A DNA stretch of 64,000 nt, from the NCBI GenBank assembly GCA_020726505.1, contig JAHLEZ010000002.1, positions 2,108,001-2,172,000 of the forward strand. The letters run 5' to 3'. The notes beneath the pieces are model-generated. The model worked only from the letters and a program-made list of their open reading frames with translations, was not told where the DNA came from and searched no databases. Below, piece by piece: positions 32,572 to 43,158 of this stretch; positions within the stretch are counted from its first letter, which is position 1; each line of letters opens with the position of its first letter. The translations under genes and the position numbers were made by a program. Origin of the DNA: Leptodontidium sp. MPI-SDFR-AT-0119 (lineage: Eukaryota; Ascomycota; Leotiomycetes; Helotiales; Leptodontidiaceae).

Positions 32572-33683
32572 AATTCTTACCCCTTTCAGCTTTGTTGACT
32601 TGCGTGAATATCGGGGGGCAACTATCGGCCCATCGTAGGCTAGTCAGATGACGAGCAATGTGATCTCAAATCTTCGCGTTTCTGGTGGCATGAAGACCGA
32701 ACCACGCGCATCGACATGTAGCCTTGTTTTATCTTCTAAGCGTTTCAAATTCACATTAGAACTTTCGATCCGTACAAAGACATCCAGAAAGAGCGCGTTA
32801 GTTTTAGAAGGGACACCGTCACTTACAGATAAGGGTTCACTCTATTTGAACTCTTTGAAGAAATACACGCTTTGTTCCCTCTCCAAAGCCTAATTGTGTT
32901 TGTTCACTTCAGGTCGTCTCAGATCATAGAATTATGGCCTTCGATTTCATTGCATTGCGTCAGAAAGACAAGTAAAGGAGAGTACAGGCAGAATATCAGG
33001 GCTAGTTAAGTCACATCTTGTCATTATACTCTTCCTGAATCTTTTCTTTATTAAACATGGCCATATTACTCCAGTTAGCTCAAGTTTTTGGTCATATCCT
33101 TGATAATACTTATCCACAATTAACATATCTTCAGTCATTGTCATCACTTTTGTCAACTCAGAAATCCGATTCCAAGTAATTCGAGTGTTTGTTTGTTACA
33201 TTTAGAGTCTTCGTATCAAATCCTTCATGCGAATGGGCAAGGTAGATGCTTATAATGAATACAAGCTATATGTGACCTAAGGATTAAAGATGTACCTTGG
33301 GTTACTTAAAACTGGGATAATTTATGAATAAAGAAGTCCTTTAAACTTATTCTTTATGGGCGTTGAATAAATACTTTACTGGTAGATTTTGTCTCAATCC
33401 AAGGAGCCTCTCTTTCTTCAGGCTGAATTTCACCTGATTTTTCGAGAACACTGCACCCTAGGATCGTTTGAAGATAAACACAGCAGGGGCTGTCATAATC
33501 AGACTTCTATGCCACCCACCCACCACGGACCGATTTTAGAGAGCGAATCTAAGAAGGCCCGAGCAAACAACTTTGAGATGTAAAAAACACGGAGTTAGGG
33601 TTAATGTTGATGAATTAGATTTGGTTAATCGATCTCCAATGACAGAAATCGAATTTCTGAAGCCCAAAAAGAAACGAAGTTTT
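32572..33683. other. AT-leaning intergenic stretch
   Basis: Promoter side of the acidic-protein gene and 3' flank of the lysophospholipase. No gene is supported. About 33000-33700 is AT-rich with no element ends visible. Confidence 0.4.
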
Positions 33684-35321
33684 TTATTCTTTAAAACAAT
33701 ACTCTTCAAAGCATACATCACAACTACTTGGCACATTCAAGCTCCCAGAATCCAAGATCGCACACCCAAGACACTGAGCCCACGTACTACTATTATCTCT
33801 ACTCATGATTGCCTTGCCGTTATCAATCATGGCCGCAGTGATAGCCTTCGAAGTCTGCACAGTGAATGTCGCAATGCCGCTCTCATAAGTATCTGCTCTG
33901 TTTGGCAACCAAACCAAAGTCGTAACAGACGGATCCTTGCATCCAAAGAATATCGGTTTCCCTGTGTAGTCGTACGATGAAGGCGACGGGACAACTGGCA
34001 TACGACTTAAGCCAGCGGATGCAGCAGCCAGGTATGAGTTGTAGATGGCGGTTCCATTAGGGTATGCTGGGAGAGCGGAATCATCTCCATTATTGTCATT
34101 GACGATGACAAGGTTTACATTCCGAGCGGGGAGCAGATGAGGGAAAATAGGACTTGTCTGGCCAGACTCACCACCATCGACCATATGCAGAGTATCTTGC
34201 GACGAAACTGCCGGGGCTGAAGAGAGACCATGGAAGGGATTGGGGTAAAGGGCATAGAATGCATCAACTGTCTTGGCGAGATCCTTGGTCAAACTGGGAA
34301 AGATGGCTTCCAAGGCAGAAATAGCTTCACCCAAATCGCTCGTGTCAGCCATACCCAAGCTTGTGGTACAGAACGTATCTAGTGTTGGTGCAAGAGAGGA
34401 ATAGATTGCAGCAAGGTCGTTGAAGATGTGTGACGAAGTCCCAAGAACGAATCCAAGGTTGTCGTATCCAGTGAAGCAACTTCCATTTGCTGACGAACCC
34501 AAGTACTTGCTCGGTGTGAATGCGTTGACATCAGCGCCCCAGGACCCCGTCTCAAATGGTGTCATCTCCCAAACGGAAGCATTGGTGTCTGGTACACATG
34601 CATCGGTACTGAGGTCTGCGTTCAATGCGGTGATGATAGGATATGGAGCGTTGTGTGACACGAAGTTTGACTTGCTCTGAATTCCAGAAAGGGTGCTTGC
34701 TACGCCGCCATTCGAGCCCGACAAAAGCTGATAACTCAAGAGTCGAGCCCAGAGATCGGTCAAAGTGGAGGTGAAGCCGGCTGACTCTTTGTCCTTGATG
34801 TCAAAAAGAATTTGGGCATAGGCGAGAATAGTGAGTACGCCATTGGGGGCGAGAAGTCCGTTGTTGAGAGCCGTACTCCATTGACTTGAAAGAAGGCTGC
34901 TGACAGTTGGGAAGTCATGATCGGCCAGTGAAGAGAGAAGCCATGAGCCACCAGAGAGAGCAGATGTGTACGTGAGTGCTTGATAAAGTCCGCTGGTGCC
35001 GACGGAACTGTCCCGGGAATCAAGGGCTTGGATAACACCGGCTCCTGTGAGCATTGCTCGGTAAGCTCCACCACTGATGGATAGGCCCAAGGTAGGGAGC
35101 TCTCCGGATGTATTGAAATCAGGATTTGTTGTCTTCAGCCAGGTACGAAGCGAGTCGTCCGCCAGGTACTTTCGCGCAGTGCGCCATGAGCCCTCCTCGC
35201 TAGAGAGACCATCTGCAATTCGTACCAGGGAACTTGGACATGTTGCAGGAGTTGGGGCGTACTTTGAAGTTGCGGCTGCGGCGCTGAAAAGCGAGGATGC
35301 AATGAAAATGAGGGAAAACAT
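33684..35321 (-). CDS. Secreted lysophospholipase (phospholipase B family)
   Basis: Single-exon gene, 545 residues from the ATG at 35321. An N-terminal signal peptide (MFSLIFIASSLFSAAAATSK) is followed by the fungal PLA2/PLB catalytic domain: the conserved Arg near SWRTARKYLAD, LGLSISGGAYRAML with the nucleophile serine in the G-x-S-G-G motif, ALSGGSWLLSSLA, and the catalytic aspartate region HMVDGGESGQTSPIFPHL. There are Cys pairs and several N-glycosylation sites. The C-terminus (CLGCAILDSGSLNVPSSCDVCFEEYCFKE in part) is Cys-rich with no GPI signal, so it should be secreted. It removes fatty acids from lysophospholipids and phospholipids outside the cell. Confidence 0.93.
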   Translation of the reverse strand: MFSLIFIASSLFSAAAATSKYAPTPATCPSSLVRIADGLSSEEGSWRTARKYLADDSLRTWLKTTNPDFNTSGELPTLGLSISGGAYRAMLTGAGVIQALDSRDSSVGTSGLYQALTYTSALSGGSWLLSSLADHDFPTVSSLLSSQWSTALNNGLLAPNGVLTILAYAQILFDIKDKESAGFTSTLTDLWARLLSYQLLSGSNGGVASTLSGIQSKSNFVSHNAPYPIITALNADLSTDACVPDTNASVWEMTPFETGSWGADVNAFTPSKYLGSSANGSCFTGYDNLGFVLGTSSHIFNDLAAIYSSLAPTLDTFCTTSLGMADTSDLGEAISALEAIFPSLTKDLAKTVDAFYALYPNPFHGLSSAPAVSSQDTLHMVDGGESGQTSPIFPHLLPARNVNLVIVNDNNGDDSALPAYPNGTAIYNSYLAAASAGLSRMPVVPSPSSYDYTGKPIFFGCKDPSVTTLVWLPNRADTYESGIATFTVQTSKAITAAMIDNGKAIMSRDNSSTWAQCLGCAILDSGSLNVPSSCDVCFEEYCFKE

Positions 35322-37080
35322 AGTGAAATTCGACAAAGTAATGACAGAACTGAGCACAAGATACTGGCTGAAGAGAAAAAATCTGAAAGGGTTTGAGGGA
35401 TTATAACTTATTCCAAGGCTACCACGAGTCAGTGCTAATAAGAATTTGCACTTCGAAGAAGAAAATGATTCCTAATCGTGAGACCCATTCATTCATGCTG
35501 GCACATCTTCTGGTGGATTCATCATGTTGTTGAGTCGATAGTTTTAGGCCTAGTTTTACACATTGTGGGGTAGAAAATGCTTGGACGGAGATGGGATTCC
35601 CAATTCGTCTTGGTCCACAAGAAAGAAAACTCTGAAATTTGGAGAAGGACGAACTCCGGCGGCAATTGTTCAATCTCGGTTTCTTTGATTTGATCTGCTG
35701 AGGAGGAGGAGGTAGTTGATACCTTGGTAGATAGATGCAAAGTTAAAGATGTATAAGTAGGAAAGGGCTGCTGTAGGTCAGACGCCAAGAAGGAACGGCA
35801 GAAATCGTTCGTGAACCGAGATTCCGCTCATGTTTGACAGTTCTTGAAGAGTGGATTTACGTTGACCGATCAAGAACCCCTGGAACGGAGTAGGTACCGA
35901 GTGGTTGGCACAGACCCAGTGACGCGGACGAGCCAAATGCTTGGAATTAAAAAGGAGCTTGTCCGATGCATGCCGAAATAGAAGCGATTCAGAGATGGGC
36001 AATAAATCTCAGAACACCTCCGTATTGTATCCATCTACTCCGGGCCAACCACACTTTCGGCTTGGCCATTACTTGCTCCGAGTCATGACTACCGTCTCTC
36101 GCATCCCACTTCTCAAGCAAATCGAGATATTCTTGCAAATCCGGCCCCTCTGGTACAGTCATTACACGCTGTGAGCCCTTAGTCTATGCGAACTACTTCT
36201 CTTACTGGTAATTCTATCACCTGCTCGCATACTAACAATGAACTGCTTCACGATTGACTGATCTGTGAAGTTTCCCGCACTTCCGAACGGAGTTTCGGTT
36301 AAATTGTACTTGTTATCAAAGCCTCCAGCTGACCACATGGCTTAATCCAGATATGCAGCACTGTTTGCATCAATGAACATCAACATGTTGCAGACATTCG
36401 TCAAGCACTGAGCAGTCAGTAAATTTTTGTATGACTTGGATGACGAGCTGCTTTTCTACATCATCTATAAGAACCTTCCTGCTTCTCTTCACCTCACTTC
36501 CAACTTGCTCCTCTGCTACATTCACCCCCAACTCAACTCTCCTTCCGCCTTCCCGCTGGCCCTGCGCGATGCTCACCTCGTCTTAATCTCGGTTTTGCCT
36601 CCCTGCGCATCTCCCCTACCGCACCAAAATAATTTTGCGTCAACAGCGAACTCCCGTTGCACACAATGGGCTACCCACATTATCCAGCTTAAGTAACTAA
36701 GCTGGCTGCCCTATCACGAGATTAGACCTCTCAAATTCTCTCAGTCCATGACCTTCGCTCCCCGAATCCGAGCTTGCCCTTCTCCTCTTTCGCTATGCTC
36801 TTTTGGATTTACCCCAACGCGCCAACTTTGAGTAGAAGACAAGCAGTAGCCAAACGGGCTCTAAGTATGTAAGTTTGACACGTCTTACCGATCAGGACAA
36901 GAAAGAACGTAGTTGGAACGGCAGGGGTTTGCAAGGATTTTTTCATTCTTCAGATGGCCTCTTCTCTCATGCAAGATCTGGGAGCTATCTAGACTCTGAA
37001 AATACCCATTGTAGGAGATCTTTGATTTTAAGGTACACGCTGCACACTTCCTCTGCGCAAGTTTCCACCAAGGCCCTATC
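35322..37080. other. Intergenic: no gene supported
   Basis: 1.76 kb upstream of the lysophospholipase and downstream of the Nudix gene. The short frames on both strands lack recognisable features or coding continuity across splice sites. Confidence 0.4.
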
Positions 37081-38042
37081 TCAAGCGGTGTGTATGCCCA
37101 ACGATCGACGCAAACGAGTGAGAATGCGAACATAATTCACTTCGTTCTCGTATGTTACCAGCCCGTGCCGAATGAAGAAGTCCAGCATCAGGCAGGCATT
37201 TGCGGGAGTGAAATCGCCGTCATCAAGAGCCTTTTTGATCTCCTCGATCGAGTACAGACTGATATCTGAAGCTTCATGGTCAAATGGTGTCGGCTTCACA
37301 TCCGGTCCAACTTTCATGTCGTATATGTACTGGACTTCCGCTCGAATGAGTCCAGGCTCGCTGCCCTTTGCGCTTTTGACGTCGGAAGCCGTAACGTAGC
37401 TGAGGATCCCAACAGACTTCGCCGCTTTGGTGACGAGGCTCGAAGGTAAGCTCGCCTCTTCTTGAGCCTCGCGCACAAGACATTCGAAGGGGGTTTCTTT
37501 GGCTGGAAGACTGCCACCAACAGTGACACCAAGCTTGTTCGGATACAAAGCCTTGTTCGCAGCACGCCGAGCGGCCCAGATAGATATGCCATCCTCATTC
37601 TCGCAGTAGGTGATCAATTGTACCCCATACGTCACGATACCGAACAGGCCCGCAGCTGAACGTTCGATATCTGCAACAAGCTCGCGATCTGGGCCATAGA
37701 TAGGGAATCGTTCCTCGGTCCATCTTTTCAACACATTAAACGTGCCGATGTCTCTCTCATGTACCAAGGTTTCTTCTAAGCCGCTTCTTCGCGTCTCGAA
37801 TGAGTCACCAAGCAATTTGACTGTCTTCTTGTCGTGATCCACCGCCCAATGCTTGTTCCAGCTGAAATTCTTGACAGTAGGCTCAATCAAATGACCGAAA
37901 ACGCCAGCGAATCCCTCTATCAAGAACTCGTAGCAGCCTTCCGGGTACTCTGAAAGCCTTGCTGAGGTCAATAAATATGTGGCATCGAGGGCGGCGAAGC
38001 TTACCTGTCGCAATTTTCACAGAGATTGATATAGGAGTTCAT
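37081..38042 (-). CDS. Nudix hydrolase with DUF4743 N-terminal domain
   Basis: A short first exon (38005-38042, MNSYINLCENCDR) and a 47-bp intron (GTAAGC...CAAG) lead to exon 2 (37081-37957), 304 residues. The N-terminal half matches DUF4743 (LSEYPEGCYEFLIEG...GHL, and TFNVLKRWTEERFPIY). The C-terminal half has a Nudix box, GGSLPAKETPFECLVREAQE followed by E, with the REAQEE metal-binding core. This arrangement is that of plant NUDT20/24 and yeast YJR142W, which cleave damaged (oxo or thio) thiamine pyrophosphate derivatives. No targeting signal is obvious. Reading through the intron also leaves an open frame, so intron retention would not stop translation. Confidence 0.88.
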
Positions 38043-38580
38043 CTTCGTGGTTGTCCTGAGTGTGCTGATTGCTCATAGGTTGAAATTTTCCTGACCAAGC
38101 ATGTAAGATAATCAGACGGGATTCGCAGTAGTTAGGCAGGAAGCGGACGAGATCTTGAAGTATAGAGGGGAAAAGGCGAGATGAGATGGGCGGAGTGGGA
38201 TGTCTGCCTGTTACCGGATCTGCCCTGCTGTGTGGATGACTGGTGGAATTCATTGGGAAGGCGCTACTGCGGCGTCCGTTTCCCAAGAACGCTCAACTAC
38301 GGTCGCCCTCTCACGGTCATGGCTGCACGGTGGAAGCTTTGCTCTCGCATCCATGGCTTCGGGCGTAGGTGGTTTGAGGCTATACGACGACATGACAAAT
38401 GGAGCCATCCCTTTGCATGCAGTGTACGGAGGTACAGGTCTGTCAGAATATAGGGGTTGCTGAGTTGTTATGTAGCGTACGCCGTGTCACGTCTAGGCGT
38501 ACAGCGCAGCCCGCTACCTGTAGAGGTTTCCTCGCTCTGTGTGCTAGAATCATCATTCATAATTCTATCAAGGTCACACC
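38043..38580. other. Intergenic, between the Nudix gene and the ankyrin pseudogene
   Basis: 538 bp between the Nudix start and the ankyrin pseudogene start. Small plus-strand frames overlap one another and show no family features. Confidence 0.4.
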
Positions 38581-41500
38581 ATGGATCCGGTCTCCTTTCC
38601 TGCGTCTATCATCACTCTTGTGTCAACTCTCAACACGGCCTCCAAGGGTATCAAAAACCTGATAGATCTCAAACACGCGCCTGAGAAATTACTGGACGTA
38701 CAGAATAAAGTAGGAATATTGACGTCCTTCTTCCGGTCAAAAGCCGATGAGAAGCACTATAGAAGAGCTAAAATTTCTTATTCAGATGGCAAAGGATCTG
38801 GCAGAGTCCTCTCGAGCAATGACAATAATGTTGTGTTTCGCTTTGAGAGGCTTTTGATGCGAGCAAAAAACACAGCTAAGGAAGCACAGCACTTGATCAT
38901 CAACAGGCTGACCAAAAATCCTGAGAGCCTGGATAAGGATGGTGTCAAGATCAGTGTGAAAAAAAGGAAATTTCTAAGGGACGAAGACAAATTACACAGT
39001 ATCAGTGCATAACTGTCAGATATCATACAGAGTTTGCTATCGACTATTTCTGCAATATTAGCGTGAGGCGATCCTATTATTTTGATCACGTCCGTGGCTA
39101 ACAATCTTAGGACGCTACTCAGTTTTCAAGCAACCTTGACAGCTGTACATTTTCATGTAACGGATTCGCGATTCATTGACGAGAGGATCAGCACACGTAT
39201 ACAAGAGCTAAGGCCACAGCCCGAATCTATTTCAAACCACTCATCACCACCAGCGGAGGAAACTGTCGCCGTCGAAGATGTGACAGGGCTAAGCGACGTT
39301 CGGAGTGCCCAGGCCTCGCCATTGATAACAACACAAACAGGTGTGGTGTCAACTACAAACTTCGCGAATGTTCCTACTTTTAGCGGACGCCACGTCAAAG
39401 TGGAGTTCACAGTTGAACAGAATGCGATAGCAAATGTGTGTAGCTGTTCATGCCATTGGCTTGGCGCGATGAAAACACCAAACTGGCTCGCTAATGCTGT
39501 CGGGATGCTATTAATCAGATTGGCAGCGAAGTTCTCAAACATGTACGCGACCTTCATGCAAGACATGCAGCAAAATTACTTCGAAAAGAGTTCGAATATA
39601 CTACTACCTTCCTTGGTGGATGATGGGACGAATCATTCAACTCGCAAGTGGCTACAATGCATCACGTAGGTTCGTGGTATCGTTCAAGGCCTCTTGCGTT
39701 GCTCCAGAGGACTCTGACGTCTTCCTTTATGCTCAACACAACAACCTGGACGGTATACGGAAACTATTTTCCCAGGGCTGGGCATCACCATTTGATGTCA
39801 GTCCAACTGGCAGAACACCTCTCCATGTAAGTACTAGTGAGCATTAGTCTGATGAAGAGAAGCTTACTGTCGGTAGTTCGCAGCAACTGCGGTTCGAGCA
39901 GAGATGATTGAACTACTTGTCAAACAGCATGATCGCCTCAAGATATTATCTGGGCGCTGTTTCTCCGACAACCCGAGAATCGCCGTCACATCTTGACAGC
40001 GGCCGGTCTCTCCCAGACCACACAGACGGCCTTGAAAAGCAGTGCTTCACCGGCGTACATCGAATAATACTCGGTATTTGTGGCGTGTTTCCCTTGGATG
40101 ACTACCTAAAAGCGAACTGCTCGGAAATGAACGATCGCGATCTGTCGGGAAAACCGCACTGGCATGGGCTGCTTCCAGACCCGACCACATACCCCTCCGT
40201 ATCCTTCTCGAGCATGGTGCATCATTAGAAATTACCGATAATCGATACAAGACTCCGCTCCATTACGCTGCTGGAAGTGGTGCGCCTGAATCAGTCAGGC
40301 TGATACTCGAGGCAATCAAGACGCCAAAGGGGGACAGAGCAACACCAATTCAAAGTCTTATCGACCACTGCCATTCCTGGCAGCAACTGGACAAGATCTG
40401 CAGCGGCGCGAGCTTTTTGCACTCGCTGTTACTGGACACCGACTTCAATGTAGGCTACTTCAATGCCTCTTACATTGATCAGCTTCCATCTACCCACTTT
40501 AGATTTGGCTTGTAACGTCCACAGAATTAAGCAGAATGGTCACATCTTCGCGAGTGGCAAATTCCTCGCAGTTGCCTCTTGGTAGTAGCACTCAAATGGA
40601 CGAAGTGCTACCGTTCTTGAGATCTTTCCCAGCGGAGACCTCTCTCGGCATAATCATTAATATAAGGAAGCAAAGTGTACAGTCGCTCATGAATGTGAGC
40701 CTTGTTGCCAGAGTCAGGAGGAAGCCCAACATCAGCCTCTAAAGATTATCCACACAACACTGCCCAGTCCACATCTCAGCTGCCACGTATTGGTACTACA
40801 GGATAGAGCGACAAAAGCCCTCAACGCCATTTCCTTTCCTTTAAGATGCGGTCTTGTTTTCCAAACTTTGGCCTCGCTCCGTACGGAAATTGCGCGGACC
40901 GCTACAATGGACCAATTTTATACGCCGAGTGAGCTCGCACCAAGGACGCCTAGTGAATGTCTGGCCACTATTCTAGATGTTCTGGAAGCAGCACAACTCT
41001 CGGACAATTCCCTACAGCAAGCCGTTGCGGTACAATTTATCAAAAACGCAGAAACGAGTCGACCACAGGCGGCAATCAGTATTGAGATAATAACGAGGAT
41101 GTTGAAGGTGTGCAAGACGGCATTGTTAGTCTTAACCTGCAAAAAGTGGATAGCACTATCACAATCTTGCTCAATGAGTTGAGGAGGCACGGGTCGTTTG
41201 GCCCTTATCCCACACGGCTGCACGACAACATGTATGGCCGTGTGTAGGAGACCGCCTTGAACGCGAAACTGACAGAGGAACCGCCGCCCAGAGTAATCCA
41301 GGCTTCACGTATCATGCGAATGGCTTTCTTTGACATGGTATGACAAGTCCCGAAAACGCTAGGCCACACAATTCTGGCAAATTTTCTGAATCGACTCAGG
41401 CAAGAGCTTCCACGACCTTGGTCTGACGAGGTGTAATGGCCTATACTAAATGCGGCTTCATTCCCTATTCTGAATGCGGCCTCATTCCTTACCTGCAAAC

Positions 41501-41895
41501 AGAAGAGCCACATTCCTTTAGGTTCTTTATCTCTTTAGTATATAGTTAGCTCCCTCTGAAGAAGAGTCTACCTTCTTCAGCAATTAGTCTTTTGTTACTG
41601 GAACCTCTCCAGCTGATCACCAGAGAACCTCCATCGTATCTCGTTACCTCAGTGAAACTAGTGATCATTACACGAGGACCGACGGGTCTAGGAGTTAAGC
41701 CACGTGGTGAGCCTGGATATGGCTGGCTTCGAGGACTTCCTTCGCAAGCCCACAGAATCGGGCAGTGAAGTCGCGGGGGATTACTTTGTAGGAAAAGTAC
41801 AATTAGATACAGTGAAGATATTGTACTGCTTAAAGGTAACGAGAAATTTCACTATCTGTGGACTGATGGCAAAGCTGGTTGTAGCATTACGCTAG
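38581..41895 (+). pseudogene. Decayed ankyrin-repeat gene with fungal N-terminal domain, split by a solo LTR
   Basis: Begins with the typical start MDPVSFPASIITLVSTLNTA of fungal Helo-like/STAND-associated N-terminal domains. The first frame ends at TAA 39010-39012 (HSISA-stop-LSDIIQ), where CAA would be expected. It resumes after an intron-like GTGAGG...CTTAG (about 39061-39110), shifts frame around 39600-39670, and shows ankyrin-type segments. These are LDGIRKLFSQGWASPFDV followed by TGRTPLH (about 39745-39827), a GTAAGT intron, then ILLEHGASLEITDNRYKTPLHYAAGSG (in two parts, about 40200-40275). More decayed coding continues at 40790-41182. In 41280-41895 the frame reads across the solo-LTR insertion site (TLGHTILANFLNRLRQEL, then SLDMAGFEDFLRKPTESGS) with further TGA and TAG stops. 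Several stops fit C-to-T change. The precise end is uncertain. Confidence 0.7.
41432..41672. mobile_element. Solo LTR of a retrotransposon, 241 bp, with 5-bp target duplication
   Basis: Starts TGTAATGGCC and ends GATCATTACA, giving the expected TG...CA ends and a 6-bp inverted TGTAAT/ATTACA. It is flanked directly by CGAGG on both sides (41427-41431 and 41673-41677). Removing the LTR plus one CGAGG restores continuous reading of the surrounding decayed coding frame. No internal retrotransposon sequence, primer-binding site or polypurine tract is present, so this is a solo LTR left by recombination. Copia versus gypsy class cannot be told. Confidence 0.85.
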
Positions 41896-43158
41896 CACAT
41901 TTATCACTATAGAAACTATAGGAAATAATATAAAGGCAAACTTATAAGTAGTATTTTAGTTAATTACTTAGTAACAACTACATTACGTTAGCTTTAGGTT
42001 TTACTAATAAACTATAGTTAGTTATTAGGTAGTGAAACTACGGTTAGAGAGCTCTAAACCAAGTAGTGTGGTGGGGAAGAGGCACTTTCCACATAAAAGA
42101 GCTCAACACTTGAAAACAACTCAAGAACACAAAATTTTCATAGATATTTTATCAAATACACTTTTCCTCCTCCCCTCCCTCGACTTTTCACGCTCTTCAG
42201 ATATGTATTATCTCTAGATTTAATCGATTCGCGATTTCCTACACCTAGAGTCTCTCCCGTACCTCACTACATGCTACCTCTCTTATTATGTGGTTTATTG
42301 GGCTTTATCCCTCCCACAGTAGTTTCAACTAGTTAAATTATTGGCTACTCTATGTACAAGTAGACTTCATATTTGCTTGCTTCTTTCCAAATCGTAGTTG
42401 CCAAGAGGGCGAATTTGCTAGTGCTGTTGGCATAAACGCCAACCCTGAACACATTGAGCATGAAGACAGTTCTGGTAGACTTTGGAAATTCTTACGCTGC
42501 TTTGTGTCATAGGTCGATGCTAATAGGTTGTGGCCTTCCGCTCTAGTACTGGTGTTAGTTCCCACGATCAATAAGTGTCGCGACGCAGGCGAAGTAAAGG
42601 AGAACAAGACATGATACAGTACTCAGCTGCAAGAGCTGAACAGAGAATTTCATAATAGAAAATTGAAGAATGCCAGCATTTTGAATCAGGAGCGCCCGAT
42701 TATGTGGAAGTTGGAGAGAGGGGAAGAAATGAGAGTTCCAAGTTCCTGCTGCACCGCTAACGCCTCGAGACCTAGGTCACACGTGAATGTCACACGTTTT
42801 TATTTGGATCGAGACAGGGGTTTACTGTAAGCGAGAGAGCTACGGCAGGCGCGAGACACCCAAACTTCCTGGACTTTTTTTGCATTTGTCCCGTCTGTAT
42901 CTGGCGGTCAGATAATCCAGCCTCATCGCCTTCCTCAACATGCTTCACAGAAGCGCGGTGCTGCGGCCGTCCCGTTCTTCTCTCCTGTCTCCATTTCACT
43001 TAACAATGGGTCCGATCCTCAAAAAGAACTTTGCCCAAAAGTGTGCCATATCTTGCTCGAGTCGCTTGATAGAAAACTTCTCCGTCTTCCATTCTTTTAG
43101 AATCGGATTGTTTTTCTTTCGAAAGTAAGAAAAGAGCGCAAGGGACGAGCGGAGCACC
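41896..43158. other. AT-rich, probably RIP-affected repeat remnant and flank
   Basis: About 41880-42060 is strongly AT-rich with TAGTTAG/TAGTAAC motifs and no open frames, as in RIP-mutated repeats. 42350-43158 has normal composition with broken frames on both strands, but nothing I can name. Confidence 0.4.

Noticed and set aside
40790..41182. Separate gene coding for a 130-residue protein
   Set aside because: It has no start context of its own and sits in the same decayed plus-strand series as the ankyrin pseudogene, so I treat it as part of that.
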